Assembly: GCF_032062135.1 (NCBI RefSeq)
Contig: NC_092861.1
Span: forward strand, 136,887,036-136,951,035
DNA length: 64,000 nt
Source of the DNA: Pyxicephalus adspersus
Taxonomy: Eukaryota > Chordata > Amphibia > Anura > Pyxicephalidae
Reading direction: 5' to 3'
How positions within the stretch are numbered: position 1 is the first letter of the stretch; every line of letters begins with the position of its first letter. The position numbers were made by a program, and so were the translations under genes. Positions 13,391 to 25,600 of this stretch are shown piece after piece. The notes under the pieces are model-generated. The model saw only the letters and a list, made by a program, of their open reading frames with translations, had not been told where the DNA came from and did not search any database.

Positions 13391-14780
13391 TAGATTAAAG
13401 ACAAATACTTAGAAAGAGCAGCTGCCACAGGCAATTTTGGATATAAGCTTGGAATATGCAACTACTTCCTTTCACAATGCACAATTTACAGAACATATTA
13501 TTATGTTTATATGTATGAGAGATACACTTCCTTTGTATTCCCTGGAGTCATTTTCTGTTCCAGAAATTCCTTGTCCTGTTGCTACTACCAACATTTCAAT
13601 AGCAGCTGACAGGCAAAAATAATGTATATGAAAACTAAATAGCGATGGTTATAAAGCCCCATTGTCCAAGCTGGGGAAGAAAGATATCAGTCATAACCAT
13701 TTTTTGATTTTTGGGTAGAGAAAGATAGTAATCCCTCTGAGGTGTTTATTCGTGTCTGTGACCCCTTTGGGGAGATTCACTGTCTTCATTTGCCCTGGTC
13801 ACATTATCACTAGGTCAGAACAAAGAAATACAAATTTTTACAGTCATCATCAGAACAGAAATAGAGAACAATAGTTAAATGGTGACACATTTTCTTTCAC
13901 TTTACATTGTCATCAAAATGAGACTAACTAATTAAAAAAAATATTCCACGAGAATAAATAGTTTTAAATCTGTTAAACATTTTAGGTTGCAAAGCTTTGT
14001 TTCTGTTATACCTAGATAAGCTACCAGGGATAATTAGATAAATAGTTGTCAAAGTGCCCCCTTCAGACATCCTATAAATATTGTAGTTCCTAACACTTTT
14101 TGTCTTGAAACCCGTGCTCACCAGAAGAGGGGTGACTCTATTTAGAGGGGATACAACAAGAATAAAACCTCACCGACACTTTCTACTTTAAGCAAAACAA
14201 TCAGGTTAGTACACCTTGCACACTGTTTTCTGCTTAATTGACCTGAAAATATGAGCTTGAAGCACACGCTTGAATGTGTATTCTTGCAGAGCTGTACTAG
14301 GAACACATGACACTGTGCAGTCACATCAATCATACCCAATGTAAACATCTTAGTCCTTATATTTGCTTTTGCACCAGCAGGAATGTTTGCTCAACTGGAG
14401 TAGTGCAGACCTACTGAGCGCAGATTCAGGCAAGTTTAATGAAGACGTAACAATTAAAGCCATCAGGCTTAATGGCCATTTAGGCTGTTTGCTTAACTTT
14501 TACCAATTTGGGATTGATTTAGAAATATAACATTCTGTACATTCCACATACTGCCAAGATTCCACGCAAACATTATATTTAGAAAATTTACACTGACCTG
14601 TAGATTTAGAACAATTAATAATGCAACAATTGAATGAGAAGGGTTTTTATTTTTGGTCAACTCTCAAAGGTTTCTGTCAGGGGGCTAAAAAGCCTCACAT
14701 ATACACCAATAATTTGTACCATCTATGTTTTCTTCAGGGTTTAATATCTCCTAAATAATGTCTCTCAGCCTTTTATCATC

Positions 14781-14880
14781 CTAGCAAACACATGGAAACG
14801 TGGGGAGAACATGCAAACTCCATGCAGGTAGTGTCCTGGCTGAGATTCAAACCTGTTATCACTTCATTACTGGCCTTGGA
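14781..14880 (-). mobile_element. SINE fragment (tRNA-like family)
   Basis: On the minus strand it reads GGTTTGAATCTCAGCCAGGA (box B region), then CACTACCTGCATGGAGTTTG and a CATGTTCTCC block. The order is the same as in the copies at 36238-36535 and 48775-49110. The box A end and the 3' tail are missing. Confidence 0.6.
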
Positions 14881-17547
14881 ATCTTTTCCCGGTCTTCTTT
14901 TGGGTTTCTTAGGTCTTTGGCCACCTTGGTTGGACAGGATGGAATGACATAACACTGTGCATGTGCACCGCAGTGCCTGGGAATTCCAGGATTGTACACT
15001 GAGCTGTGCATGTGCAGATCAGTTTACATTCAACAGAAGATTGCAAAAAGATAGGTAGTTTTTATTGCAGAAGGCAAATAGCTCATCATTTTTTGTTTTA
15101 ACATTTTAGTTCTGATTAACTTGTATTGTCGTCAGCCAGTTTTAAATTAAAGACTAACTTTGGCTGCAATATTAACTTGCATGAGTTCATTTTGAATTGA
15201 ATGAAGCCCAACCTCACTAAATACATAGAATTGGGGACAATACTGGGCAATACTGACCTCAAGGGGACAACACTGTTGGGACCTTTATTTACTGCATATT
15301 GATGCAGAGACCAGCACTTAAGTCATCAATTGGCTATGTTTTTTTTCATCTGGAGAAACACCCAGCTCTACAATAGAACTGGAAAGGTGTTAGCTTGTCC
15401 AGTGAGTGGCATGAAGATTTTGGAAAAAGTTAAGTATATATACACAGTGTTATACAGTGGGGGTTACTCCATTTGATGTAAATAGTTGGTGGGAAGCAGG
15501 GCTGGGCTTGGCCTTTAAATCTGTTGGCAGATTGGTTCTTTTTTCAGAACCTATAGTCAGAAACTATTGTAAGCCACAACCAGAGGATGTATGACTGGCT
15601 GTGGCATTACAAGTGGTTTTACTGAATCCTTGCAAAAAAACTCAATTTGTAGCAATAGGTCTGTTGAAAACCAGCTTCTCTTTTATACAAAACACACAGA
15701 TGGACTGAATTTAATGATTATGGTCACATGAAAGTGTAACATGTTCCTCCCTAAAATAAAGAAAAATCTAAAACGTGACTGACATGGTTTCTTGTGACAC
15801 ACAAATTCTGACATTGTGCCACTGGAGAACCATTAACATTGCCTTCCTGGGAGAAAGTAGTTATTGTTATGTGGGAATGGTTTTGCCTTTAGACTTATCT
15901 GGCAAGTTCTAGGATGTGCAGTCACACAAAGCTTACAGTTGATCCATGGCCACTTGCTAAAAAAAAATACATGCTGCAGCATTTCTCTTGGTCCTCTTCT
16001 ATAGTCTCCAGGACCTAATGCAGTTTCCTGTGATGGCGTGACTGCTGCTTAATTAGGTGCAGATTTGTCACCATAGAAAGTTCCTGATTGCACTACAGTG
16101 GGTTAAAAGAAACTGCAGACGGTGTGGCTTTCAGTACTGCCACTGCTGATTCACAAGCCTGTAACTTGTCAATCAGCACCTGGCCACACATAGTCCTGTC
16201 TACTTCTTTCTGGATTGACAACATTGCCTTTGCTGTTGAAACCATTGTGATCCGCAGTGTCTGGGAAGGGGAATCTGTGGGACATAAATCAATAGGGATT
16301 GAGCTTTGTAAAGGAAGGTGAATGGTATGCATCACATAGTAAGGTGTCTGTGATTTGTTAAGCCTTTAATTGTACTTTGGTGGCAGCCCTTGGAAAGGTT
16401 TCTTGCTAAAAAATTGTAGTTGCCCAGTTGTTATAGAATATTGCTGACTTTCAGGTGAAACATAAGAGGGTGACCTAAATAGTAAATTATTTACAAGATG
16501 AAATTGTTGCCACATATATATTTGACCTTTCTGCCTGGTTTTAAAGTCATAGGACTACCAAGGTACCACAGAAAGGTCATAAGCTGCCTACACACCACAT
16601 GATGACCATTAGTGGTCAGTAGAGACAGGTAATAAGATCCTGAAAATTCAAAATTTATGTAAATTAGGCTAACTTGAAAATGAGACAGTCGAAAACAACA
16701 CTTTATTTGGCTTCATTATGAGTCAGTGATGTTTTGCATTTGATTTTCATTAAAGTTGAGTTATATGCAACTCAATGGCCATCTCTACTGATACCCACAC
16801 GATAAGGACCCCTGAAAAACTGATATTACTAGAGTGTGCCATATGACTGAGTACAATAATATAGTAAAGTAAATAGTCCTCTGCAAAAGTCAACTTTTTG
16901 GCACAACATTTTCCATGATACATCTGGCTTAAATCTTCCATTCCGACTTTGTAAATCCTATTTGTTTACAACATCATGAAATATTCACCTTATAAAAATA
17001 ATACACATGAAGAGTCTTGTTTTGTATGCCATCAGCAAAGCAGGTGCCAAGATACATAGGTGTGGAAGGAGGTTGCAACATTACATTGACTACAAACGCT
17101 GATACTGACCTAGATATACTCGTTCTGTGAAATACTTTCAGCATTTGTTGTCCTCATGCAGAGGTCCTTCCATAATAAAGGAGAGGCAGTATATATTTTT
17201 CCATTGGGGACTATTTATAGATGTTTTCACCCAAGATTCATCTAACATTTATCTCAAATGTACATATTTTCACATTATCTTTTTTTTTCAATAATAGTCA
17301 AAGCTGAAAAGCTGGGTTTCTCTGGCACATTACTTTATTGTGCTGATGGAGGTAGGACGCGATGAGTAGCATCATTTTTCTGATCTTCTGCAGAAAGAAG
17401 TGAGCTAGGCATGGTAGACGGAGCTGATAGAGCTATGAATAATGGCAGCTACCATTATAACACTGCAGTGATTTCACTGCAGAGAAACAGTTATCACCTT
17501 GGATAGGAAACTGACTATTTTGGTTCCACTAGCAGGAATAATATTAT

Positions 17548-17780
17548 TAGACAGTATTTATTTAGCGCTGACATAGTCATGTCACTAACAGAGGGGCTCA
17601 CAGTCTCCCTGCCATAGTCAAATGTCTTTAATACAGTCCAGGGTAAATTTTGGGGGAAGCCAATTAACCTAACTGCATGTTTTTGGAATGTGGGAGGAAA
17701 CTTGAGTACCCGGAGGAAACCCACCAAAACACCTACAAAACACCTAGCAAATACGCTAACCTTTGAGCCACTGTGCTGCC
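17548..17780 (-). mobile_element. SINE copy, internally deleted
   Basis: The minus strand starts GGCAGCACAGTGGCTCAAAG (box A-like) and goes on to GGTTTCCTCCGGGTACTC. It then has AATTGGCTTCCCCC-like sequence and the tail AGCGCTAAATAAATA. The region with box B is missing compared with the copies at 36238 and 48775. Tail and head of the family are otherwise intact. Confidence 0.65.
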
Positions 17781-20376
17781 CAGGATCAACAAAAATTTAC
17801 AAAATGTTCTAGGTGCTACTTCTGAAAAGCATCCAATACCCCTCAGAAGCACAGGACTTGTATCCATTCATAGGCTTATAAAATATGCCTGAACAGACAG
17901 GAAGCTATAACCAAAGGAGGAGTAGATTTGGAGATTTTGTTATATTGCGCAAACTTCTTTAGATAAACAAATCTTAGCTATGTTACAAATAAAAAGCTGC
18001 ATTTGTTTATACAGTCTTCTGATTCACACATCTCTGCCACACTTCAGTCCAGCTTTAGAGCATCCTGTGTTACCTTTCTGCCTCCAACTTCCATTCTGGA
18101 CACCCACATTGTTGCCTGTGTCCCATAAGCAGGCCAGTGACACAGGAAGCTGTACAGTTGAACCAAGAACCGGGCTATGCGCTTTGGCAGAAGTGTGTAT
18201 AATCGAGCAGAAGGTCCTAATTTCAAGCCATGAAATATAAAAAAGGAAACCGCTGCAGTCTTTCCTCCATTTTCTATAAATCAGCCCTATTGTTAGTAAG
18301 CCAGATACCCTCACTACTGCTATCAAAGACTTTTTGTTTTGTGTGTATCTGGATACTAATGTCAGCAGTTCTGTAGTTTCCTGGTTTTATTTATAGAATA
18401 TAATATCCTGAGATTCAATATTAAACAAAAAAATACCTTGTCCACTACAAGTGAATTGGAGCAAAGGTGCTGGTTCAAAATGCTCTGAGAAAACTGCATC
18501 AGACAAAAGAAGACTGGCTCCAACTTCACAGATATACTCTATGTGCAACTTAGGTGCCCAATATGGTATTATATTATATTATAGATTTGCCTTGGTATGT
18601 TGGAATGTTTTATTAAAAATACAGAAAAAGGAACTTGGTAGCTATTTGCCAATAAAGCACATGGACACTGTGCTATAATATAATCAGCATTTTTAATGTG
18701 TTTATCTACAAGCTATTACAAAATTCCTGCATATTATTCTTATTCTACACGGTTGTATGGCATGAATGTAAGACACCAAAAAAATGTATGAATAAATGCA
18801 AAGCCCTGGGTATGCCTCTTCTACCAACAGACATCTGTATTTATGTAATGGTTATTTATTGCATAAAACAGAAGCACATGTCATTGAGAGAAGGAAGAGT
18901 TTTGAGAAGACCGACCATAGGGGAATAATAGAGGCGTATATATGTGGTACACAGCCCAACGACAAACAAATAGTTATTTAGCAATCCAATCTGTCATAAG
19001 CAAAATGCAATTAAAGAACATTAATTATATCCCAGGCCTTTTGCCAAAACAATTGCTGGCTACATCTACCCAAAACTGCCAAGCTCCAGGCTGATCCTAT
19101 TTACTAAGAAAAATGGAAACAAGAACATCAGCGTACAACAAACGAAAGGATTAATACTACAATAAGGCAACTATTACATCATGAGAAGGACTGCATCAAT
19201 CTGATCATCACTGGAGATTATTATTTATAGGTTGAGGTGAGGCTGAAATACGCTGCTTACAGTAACAATACAAGTTGCCAAAACAACACCCCATCATTGT
19301 GACTAATTAGTAAACCACAGGAGTACACAACAATGGGTACACCAAAGGGAGCACATGATGAGAAATGGGTTAGAAGAAGAAGTCACAAGGACCATATTAT
19401 GCACAGATTTAGTCCTGCCCCACCGCATCTCAACCTTTTCTACTGGTTTGCTAATGAGACTGGCCTCCAACCAGTTGACCACCCAAAACTCAGATCAGAG
19501 GTTTGGGTTTTAATTAACAAAGTTTCCAAGATGAGCAAGGGAGACAACTGCTTTTGGTTTCCCAAATGCAACAGAGTGGAGGGAGCTTGGGGCAGGAGAG
19601 TATCCAGGGGTGGGAGTTTTTTTTTTCAAGAGTTACTTTGCCTTCAATGGGTTCTGTAAACTGACTTCTATCATCTTACTCATTCTTTTTTGCCCCTTAC
19701 TAGTAGGAGAATAAAAGTTGAAGAAGGGGACATCACAAGGTAAAATGAGGGTGTTAATAAGGGGAGGTATATCAATAGAAAGCACCAGGCACTACCCCTT
19801 TTGCAGAATCGAGTACCTTGATGTATACAGGGTAGAGGAAAGACAATGATATCCAGGCAGATCAAGGTAAAGGTCACAGACATCTCAGGGCACTGCTACA
19901 GCACACCACCTGAGACTCAAATCCATGCAGCCACTAGAAAGGCACTTTTCTAACTATACAGCAATTTTTGGAATGGTATCATCCCCCTTATGGAGAATCC
20001 CTTTAGTTGTTCGGTTATCATCTAGACAGAAGGTAAGGGGTAATCCAACAATTTTGACTTGCTACCAGCGGCAAGTGTCTAAAAATGGATTTCCTTCACT
20101 TCTGAGAGATCTCCCCTCACTTCCTGCTATGTCTATAGGTCAGGCGGTAAAAGGATATTCCCTAATGGACACAGATGGCAAAAGAAAAACTTTTTTAACA
20201 ATTACTACTCTACTAAAAATGAAAAAAATATATATATTTAGACATGCACTGTAGAATAAAGCACATTTCGTTCCTGCTTATTGCCCTATATGAATATTTA
20301 TAATTGGTGGTGTTGTAGAACATGGTTGCTTTGCAGTCCATATTACCAGCAGACACAACACTGTAGTACTACTTAC

Positions 20377-20523
20377 AATTCTGGGTTTGAATGGGGGTTT
20401 GATTTTTCGCTGCTCTAGAAGTACCCAGTCTATTTCCTTGAAAAACGGGTGCTGTTTAATGGCCTCCTCCAGGCCTTGGGATGGCACACATCCTAGCCGC
20501 TTGTTGGGATTCTTTGTCATGAA
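20377..20523 (-). CDS. PRKCE: PRKCE coding exon: end of kinase domain into AGC tail (residues ~641-689)
   Basis: This 147-bp exon is 49 codons in phase 0. It starts [12 protein letters not shown] and ends KPPFKPRI. It contains the subdomain XI arginine (KRLG), the HPFFKEIDW motif that ends the kinase fold, and the start of the C-terminal tail that wraps the N-lobe. The acceptor is TTCTTCCACAG and the donor GTAAGT. This is the first of the five exons to differ clearly from human: N for H after [12 protein letters not shown] in place of CVASQNGED, and LEQRK in place of LEQKK. The changes cluster in a loop before HPFF that also varies among PKC paralogues, so they are probably neutral. Confidence 0.97.
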
Positions 20524-22639
20524 CTGTGGAAGAAAAACATTGCATTAGTCAGTTTGTACTGGACTCACCATGCTGTATGAAAAATTCTCAAGATACAAAT
20601 TTTTTTTATATAAGACTAGTAAATGTGTGCCTGTTGTAGAATGGGTAGGTCTGTACAGTGAGTGTGGGGGATGAAGAGGGGATGTGGGAGAGATGAATGG
20701 GATGATGTCATTTATATGACCAAGTGCACATTATACATAGAGAAATGGGTCTTCGGAGAGTTCCACCTACAAGCTCAAGCCTTTTGCATAATAATTTAAT
20801 ACACCGTTCAAACCTGTCAATGTCAAAAGGTGCCTGCTCCTTGCTTTAATTCCTATATAAGAATACTTCCTAATATTTAGAATAAATCTTGTCATTGTGG
20901 TTTCATGTTGTAACAAAAGAGCTAAACTTTCCAAACTTCGTAGCTAATCTCCATCCCCTGTGGCCAAGCCTCACCTATCTCCTTGTTCAATGATAGAACC
21001 TCAGTGGGCAATAAGGACAAGTTGATGGAGCTTGTGCTCGAAATTAGCCCCTACAAGGGTAAGGGAGTTGTGAACCATTATTGATAATGTGATACCCTGA
21101 TGAAGGCACAATAGTAGGTATTTTCAGATGCTTTATGGTGGAACTTTGAAAGACAGATGTCAGGTTTACTTTAATAGGTATAGCCAGCCCAATTTGTTCT
21201 TTTATTGTTTGAGGTGGAGGAAGGTTAGAAATTTTGTATATCCCCCTACATATATCACTCCATATTTAATTCACCCAAAATAGGCTGAAGCTAGGCAGAT
21301 CGAGATAGTGAAAAAACACAAAAAGGTGTAAGCATGGCAATAAACACAGCTGAGAATAACAATAAATACCGAGCAAAAATTAAGCTGAACTTGGCTTTAA
21401 AGCAGTTTCTGACTGAAGTATGTAAGAAATAAAACCAAAGTCTGCTAGTACAATGCGAGGAAATCAAGTTTTCCAAGTCTAATCCCCAGCTAGCATTCTC
21501 CAGTAAACGGCACAGACGCCTCCCCACTTCCTCTGCCTTTCCTGTTGAACAGAATAACATTGATGGCCTATGTGACTAAGATCACAGCGTCACCAGCTTC
21601 ACAGCTATTAATAATGACCAGACAATGAATTTCTAGGCATTTCAGGCTTTTCACTTTATTTATTCAGCTGAAGTCTTAAGTCAATTATTTATGTCTGTTG
21701 TTTTTTAGCATTCAAATTATGCACATATTAAAACTTGGTGACTTGGTTTAAGGAAGCCAAGGAATACCAGGTGCGGCTCAAATTCTGTCTGAACTCCATT
21801 GCTAAATGCTGTAGGCCAATGGCGTTTACTATTGTTTTTTAGAAATGGTGACAATGGTTTTATTGTTAGACCATAGAAGATTTCTGCAGGAGTTGGCAGG
21901 CTTTTGGTGCAAGCTATGCTACTGCATGGGAGCCACATCAGGAACAGTGCAGCAGCAAGAATAGGCAGAACCGCAATGGAGTGCCCCCATTACTCTTTTA
22001 TCAATGACTAAACTTTGAGACACTTTACAAGTCTGTATGAATAATATCCTGTGGTGTAAGTCTAAGAAACTGTATGCTTTATCATTGAAAATCAATCAAC
22101 TGGCAAGCCAAGTGAATGCTTAGGCATTCTAATACAAAGATGCTGTCAGTCTGCTGCAAGCAGTAGGAAATACGTCCATAGCCCCCCTTCCCCACTGATT
22201 ACATTGTACGTTTTAGGCTGCAGTAAAGGCTGATTTGTGTCAGACATTTGTGAAAAGAATAAGAATTCACAAGACTCTGTCATCTTAAAAGTGACATCAA
22301 AGCCCAGGAAGTAGATGCCAACCCTAGGTAGTCCATATTAAAGGTAACAAATGTTATCTGTGCTTGGCATGCAACATGTATCTAACATATCTGGGGCTAA
22401 ATTCACTTTTAGAAGAATGGGAAGGGATATATGTGCCCAATTTTAAACAAGTCAAGAGAGTTTAAAGATGTGCTGTAATATTCAACCAGTGATGACAGTA
22501 GTACACAGGAGAAACTTCGATCCTTTCCACTCACTGTATTAAAACAGCTTGCACTGAGATATGTTTGTTTAATGCCATAGCAACAGTAATAAAATGTTGA
22601 TGCAGAACAGGTATTTAACAGGCAATGTTAGGTGTTATG

Positions 22640-22647
22640 GTCTATTC
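22640..22647. repeat. Target site duplication, left (GTCTATTC)
   Basis: This 8-bp sequence is repeated exactly at 23935-23942, immediately outside the hAT-like element. Eight-base duplications are the hallmark of hAT insertion. Confidence 0.93.
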
Positions 22648-23934
22648 CAGGGGTCAGCAACCTTTACTATCAAAAGAGCCATTTTGCCTCCTCTTCCACT
22701 AAAGAAAAATAGTCTGGAGCCGCAAAACATAACACAGTTTATAAACTTTTAAAAGTTTTAATATTTTTTTAATTTTACCTGTTACAACAAGTGTGCATGT
22801 GTAGGTCTACTTTGAAATAAATTAAATACTGAACTATGCCCCTAGAAGCCTCCAGCTTCTAACGTATCATCCAGTTACATTACAAGCTGGAGGCTTCTAA
22901 CGTAACAGGGTAGATTTTTTTGATGGGCAGAGTTCTTTATGTTCTGACGATGCCTTAGCGATGAAATTTTAAGGGGTGTTAGCCACAGGTGTCCCTCATT
23001 TGCAGCTTTAATTTTGTTCACCTGTACCCCCCAATCTTGAGTAATTGGGGTTCAGGTGCTAGAAGCCTCCAGCAATGTGTAACAGGGTAGAATATTTTGA
23101 TGGGCAGAGTTCTTTATTTTCTGATGATGCCTTAGCGATTCAATTGTAGGTGGTGTTAGCCATAAGTGTCCCCCACTTGCACCTCTATTTTGGTCACCTG
23201 TACCGCCTACCCCCCGTTCCAGAGAAATTGGGGTTCAGATGCTAGATGCTTCCAGCAATGTGTAACAGGGTAGATTTTTTTGATAGGCAGAGTTTTTATG
23301 AATTTTTAGGAGGTTAGCCACAGGTGTCCCGTACTTGCATCTCAAATTTTTTTCACCTGTACCCCCGTTTCCAGATAAATTGGGGTTTAGGTGCTAGAAG
23401 CCTCCAACAATGTGTAACAGGGTAGGGGTTTTTTGATGGGTGGAGTTTTTAGGTGTTAGCCACAGGTGTCCCCCACTTGCACCTCTAATTTTGTTCACCT
23501 GTACCCCCTTCCTGTTCCAGAGAAATTGGGGTTCAGGTGCCTCCAGCAATGTGTAACGGTAGATTTTTTTGATGGGCAGAGTTCTTTATGTTCTGATGAT
23601 AGCCTAACAATTAAATTTTAGGGGGTGTTAGTCACAGGTGTCCCCCACTTGCACCTACATTTTTGGTTTTGTACATCTCCCCATTCCAGAGGAATTGGGG
23701 TTCAAAGGAGGGGGATGTCATTGTACACACCCATATGTACACGCCCCGTGGTAGATTTATTTCACTGGTAGATTTTTTTCATTAGAACACTGGATAGGGA
23801 ATCCCCCTCCTCCGCAGTGTCTTGGGAGGAAGGGGATCCCCCATCAGAGATCTCCCCGCGGCAGCCGAAGGGAGCCACAACAAGGAGGCTGAAGAGCCGC
23901 ATGCGGCTCCGGAGCCGCAGGTTGCAGACCCCTG
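22648..23934. mobile_element. hAT-like non-autonomous DNA transposon (1287 bp)
   Basis: The ends are CAGGGGTCAGCAACCT and AGGTTGCAGACCCCTG, a 16-bp terminal inverted repeat with one mismatch. The flanks are a perfect 8-bp duplication GTCTATTC. Both features are diagnostic of the hAT superfamily. The right subterminal region is GC-rich and palindromic (GCCGCATGCGGC, CCGGAGCCGC), as expected for transposase-binding repeats. The body carries no transposase; it is largely a tandem array of about five units (22890-23708). The perfect duplication suggests that insertion is not very ancient. Confidence 0.93.
22890..23708 (+). repeat. Internal tandem array of the hAT-like element, about 5 units of 145-185 bp
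   Basis: Units begin near 22890, 23059, 23241, 23393 and 23540. Each contains, in order, CCTCCAGCAATGTGTAACAG or a variant, GATTTTTTTGATGGGCAGAG, GTTAGCCACAGGTGTCCC, TTCACCTGTACCCCC and AGAAATTGGGGTTCAGGTG. Units 3 and 4 share shortened middles (the TTCTGATGATGCCTTAGCG block is lost), so the array arose by unequal duplication with later deletions. Confidence 0.9.
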
Positions 23935-23942
23935 GTCTATTC
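23935..23942. repeat. Target site duplication, right (GTCTATTC)
   Basis: Exact partner of 22640-22647. Confidence 0.93.
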
Positions 23943-25474
23943 AGAATATTGTAGTCCTCTGTGGTGTATGAACATTATGTTGTTCATGAACAGGCACTGT
24001 ATTAAGAAAATTCCTTTATTATAAATATGCTGCCAATGTACCACAGCAAACCAAAGGTGTACATGTTCTTCTTTTGAGAATGCATCATGCCACAACCCAT
24101 GGTATGCATTTTGATACACTGTCTTGCCTTGACCTTTACTATGCAGTGTGTTAGGGTTGCGATTTATGAATGGTACAGCAGTAGTGGTGCATCGCTGCAC
24201 AATACTGAAATGCAATAACTCCAATGAGCCTTCAGGGCTGAAGACAGCTAGGTCACTAGACTTTTCAAAAGAAGGTCAAAATGGCAGACTCTGTATTTAT
24301 GCCAATACAGATTTCCTTTACGTGGTTTTCTTTTCCCTTATCTAGTCAGTGCCACAAGATACCCTGCTGGTACCATACACAAAAAATTAGAGTGGATGTC
24401 AAATATCACACAGCCTATTGAAAGTTTGTTTCCAGGAGAAGAAATGGCCATTTCTACAGAGGAAAATCAGCAAATAACTTGTTTCAAGAGATGAAACGTT
24501 ATTTATCATAATAAATAATTGCTACTGACCAGGAATGGAAAATGGTAAAGGTAAAAAATTTTTTAAAAGTGCAGGATAGGTTCTCTTTAAATTTCCCCCT
24601 GCCGTTAACAGGACAATTACATTGTGATTTGGCCCAGTATCAAACCCCAGGTGTCCTACATATTCAAAGGCTTTGAATCAAATTTCAGTAGTAATCCTTT
24701 TGTTTATGTGTTCCGTACATCGATTTTCTGTTATTCTCCACACACACACCTTTCTTGTTTCAGCAGGATCACATTCACATGTGTGTTGTTTTATTTTTAA
24801 CTAAGGGATTCAGTTAATATTTGGAAACTGAAGTCAGACAATTACACAACTTCATATTTGAGAACATGTCGGAAAGACAAACTGGCACTGAAGTGGCATT
24901 CCTTCCCTAGCTTTACAGGGTAGGGTTCTTTATTCTACACAGTTTAAATTACAAAACAATTATCTCATTGTAGATTTCACACATGCATCATTATTACCAC
25001 AATCATATGCATTTGCAGATGATTAACAAAAAAAAAACAATTTTATTAGATTGCTGAACAAACCAATAAATCTAAAATGTTGTACAAACTACTCTAGTGA
25101 TAGTTTATAAATAAAAGCTTTTTACTTTTAGTTTTGTGCATACAGCACATGTAAGCATTTCTTGTCACTCTAAAACACTAGTTTTTGCTTCATTGTTTAA
25201 GCATATGTAATCCAAGAAACTAAAAGCTTATGTAACAAATTAATGTAATGTAAAATGATGTTTTTAAAAACTTTAAAAACCTGCAGCTTTCAATAAAAGA
25301 TTGTCTGTTGTTCCATCTATGCTTGGAGATTTCGGTATGGGTAGACAGTGTTCTGTTCTCATCCCCTAACTGCACCCCGGTGTTTTCTCCAAGTCACACA
25401 CACCCCTGGTGTATACTAGAAGTGTCTGTGCCATCATACATTAAGCAAGCATGGTTTGCCATTATTATGAAATT

Positions 25475-25600
25475 CTATTAGTAAAGCCCCAACATATTAC
25501 ACAACACTGCACAACAAATGGGGGCTGCAGATGACAAACCTGCATACCTAACAAGTACAAACAATGACCCAAGAGGCGAAGAGGAGCTGATGCTGGAGTG
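25475..25600 (-). mobile_element. Partial interspersed repeat (3' tail of a SINE-like family)
   Basis: Carries CCAACATATTAC.CA.CACTG and GGGGCTGCAGATGACAAA, parallel to CCAACATATTACGCAGCACT and GGGGTTGCAAATGACAGA at 50780-50925. Both read as the same family in minus orientation, ending in the CGCTGCGTAATATGTTGG-type tail. Confidence 0.5.

Larger units (their letters stand above)
11866..20376 (-). other. PRKCE: PRKCE intron before the terminal exon (8511 bp)
   Basis: Donor GTAAGT at the high-coordinate end, acceptor TTTCTAG at the low end, phase 0. It contains a short TA microsatellite (11963-11980), a block of repeated CAAGCTT/GAAGCCTG words (12280-12560) and a small foldback remnant near 13280-13390. 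It also has two degraded SINE copies on the minus strand (14781-14880, 17548-17780). Open frames of 60-110 codons are scattered on both strands, but none resembles a known protein. Nothing else was recognised. Confidence 0.93.

Noticed and set aside
22846..23708. CRISPR-like repeat array
   Set aside because: The repeats are long, degenerate and contiguous without unique spacers, and lie inside a vertebrate hAT-like element.
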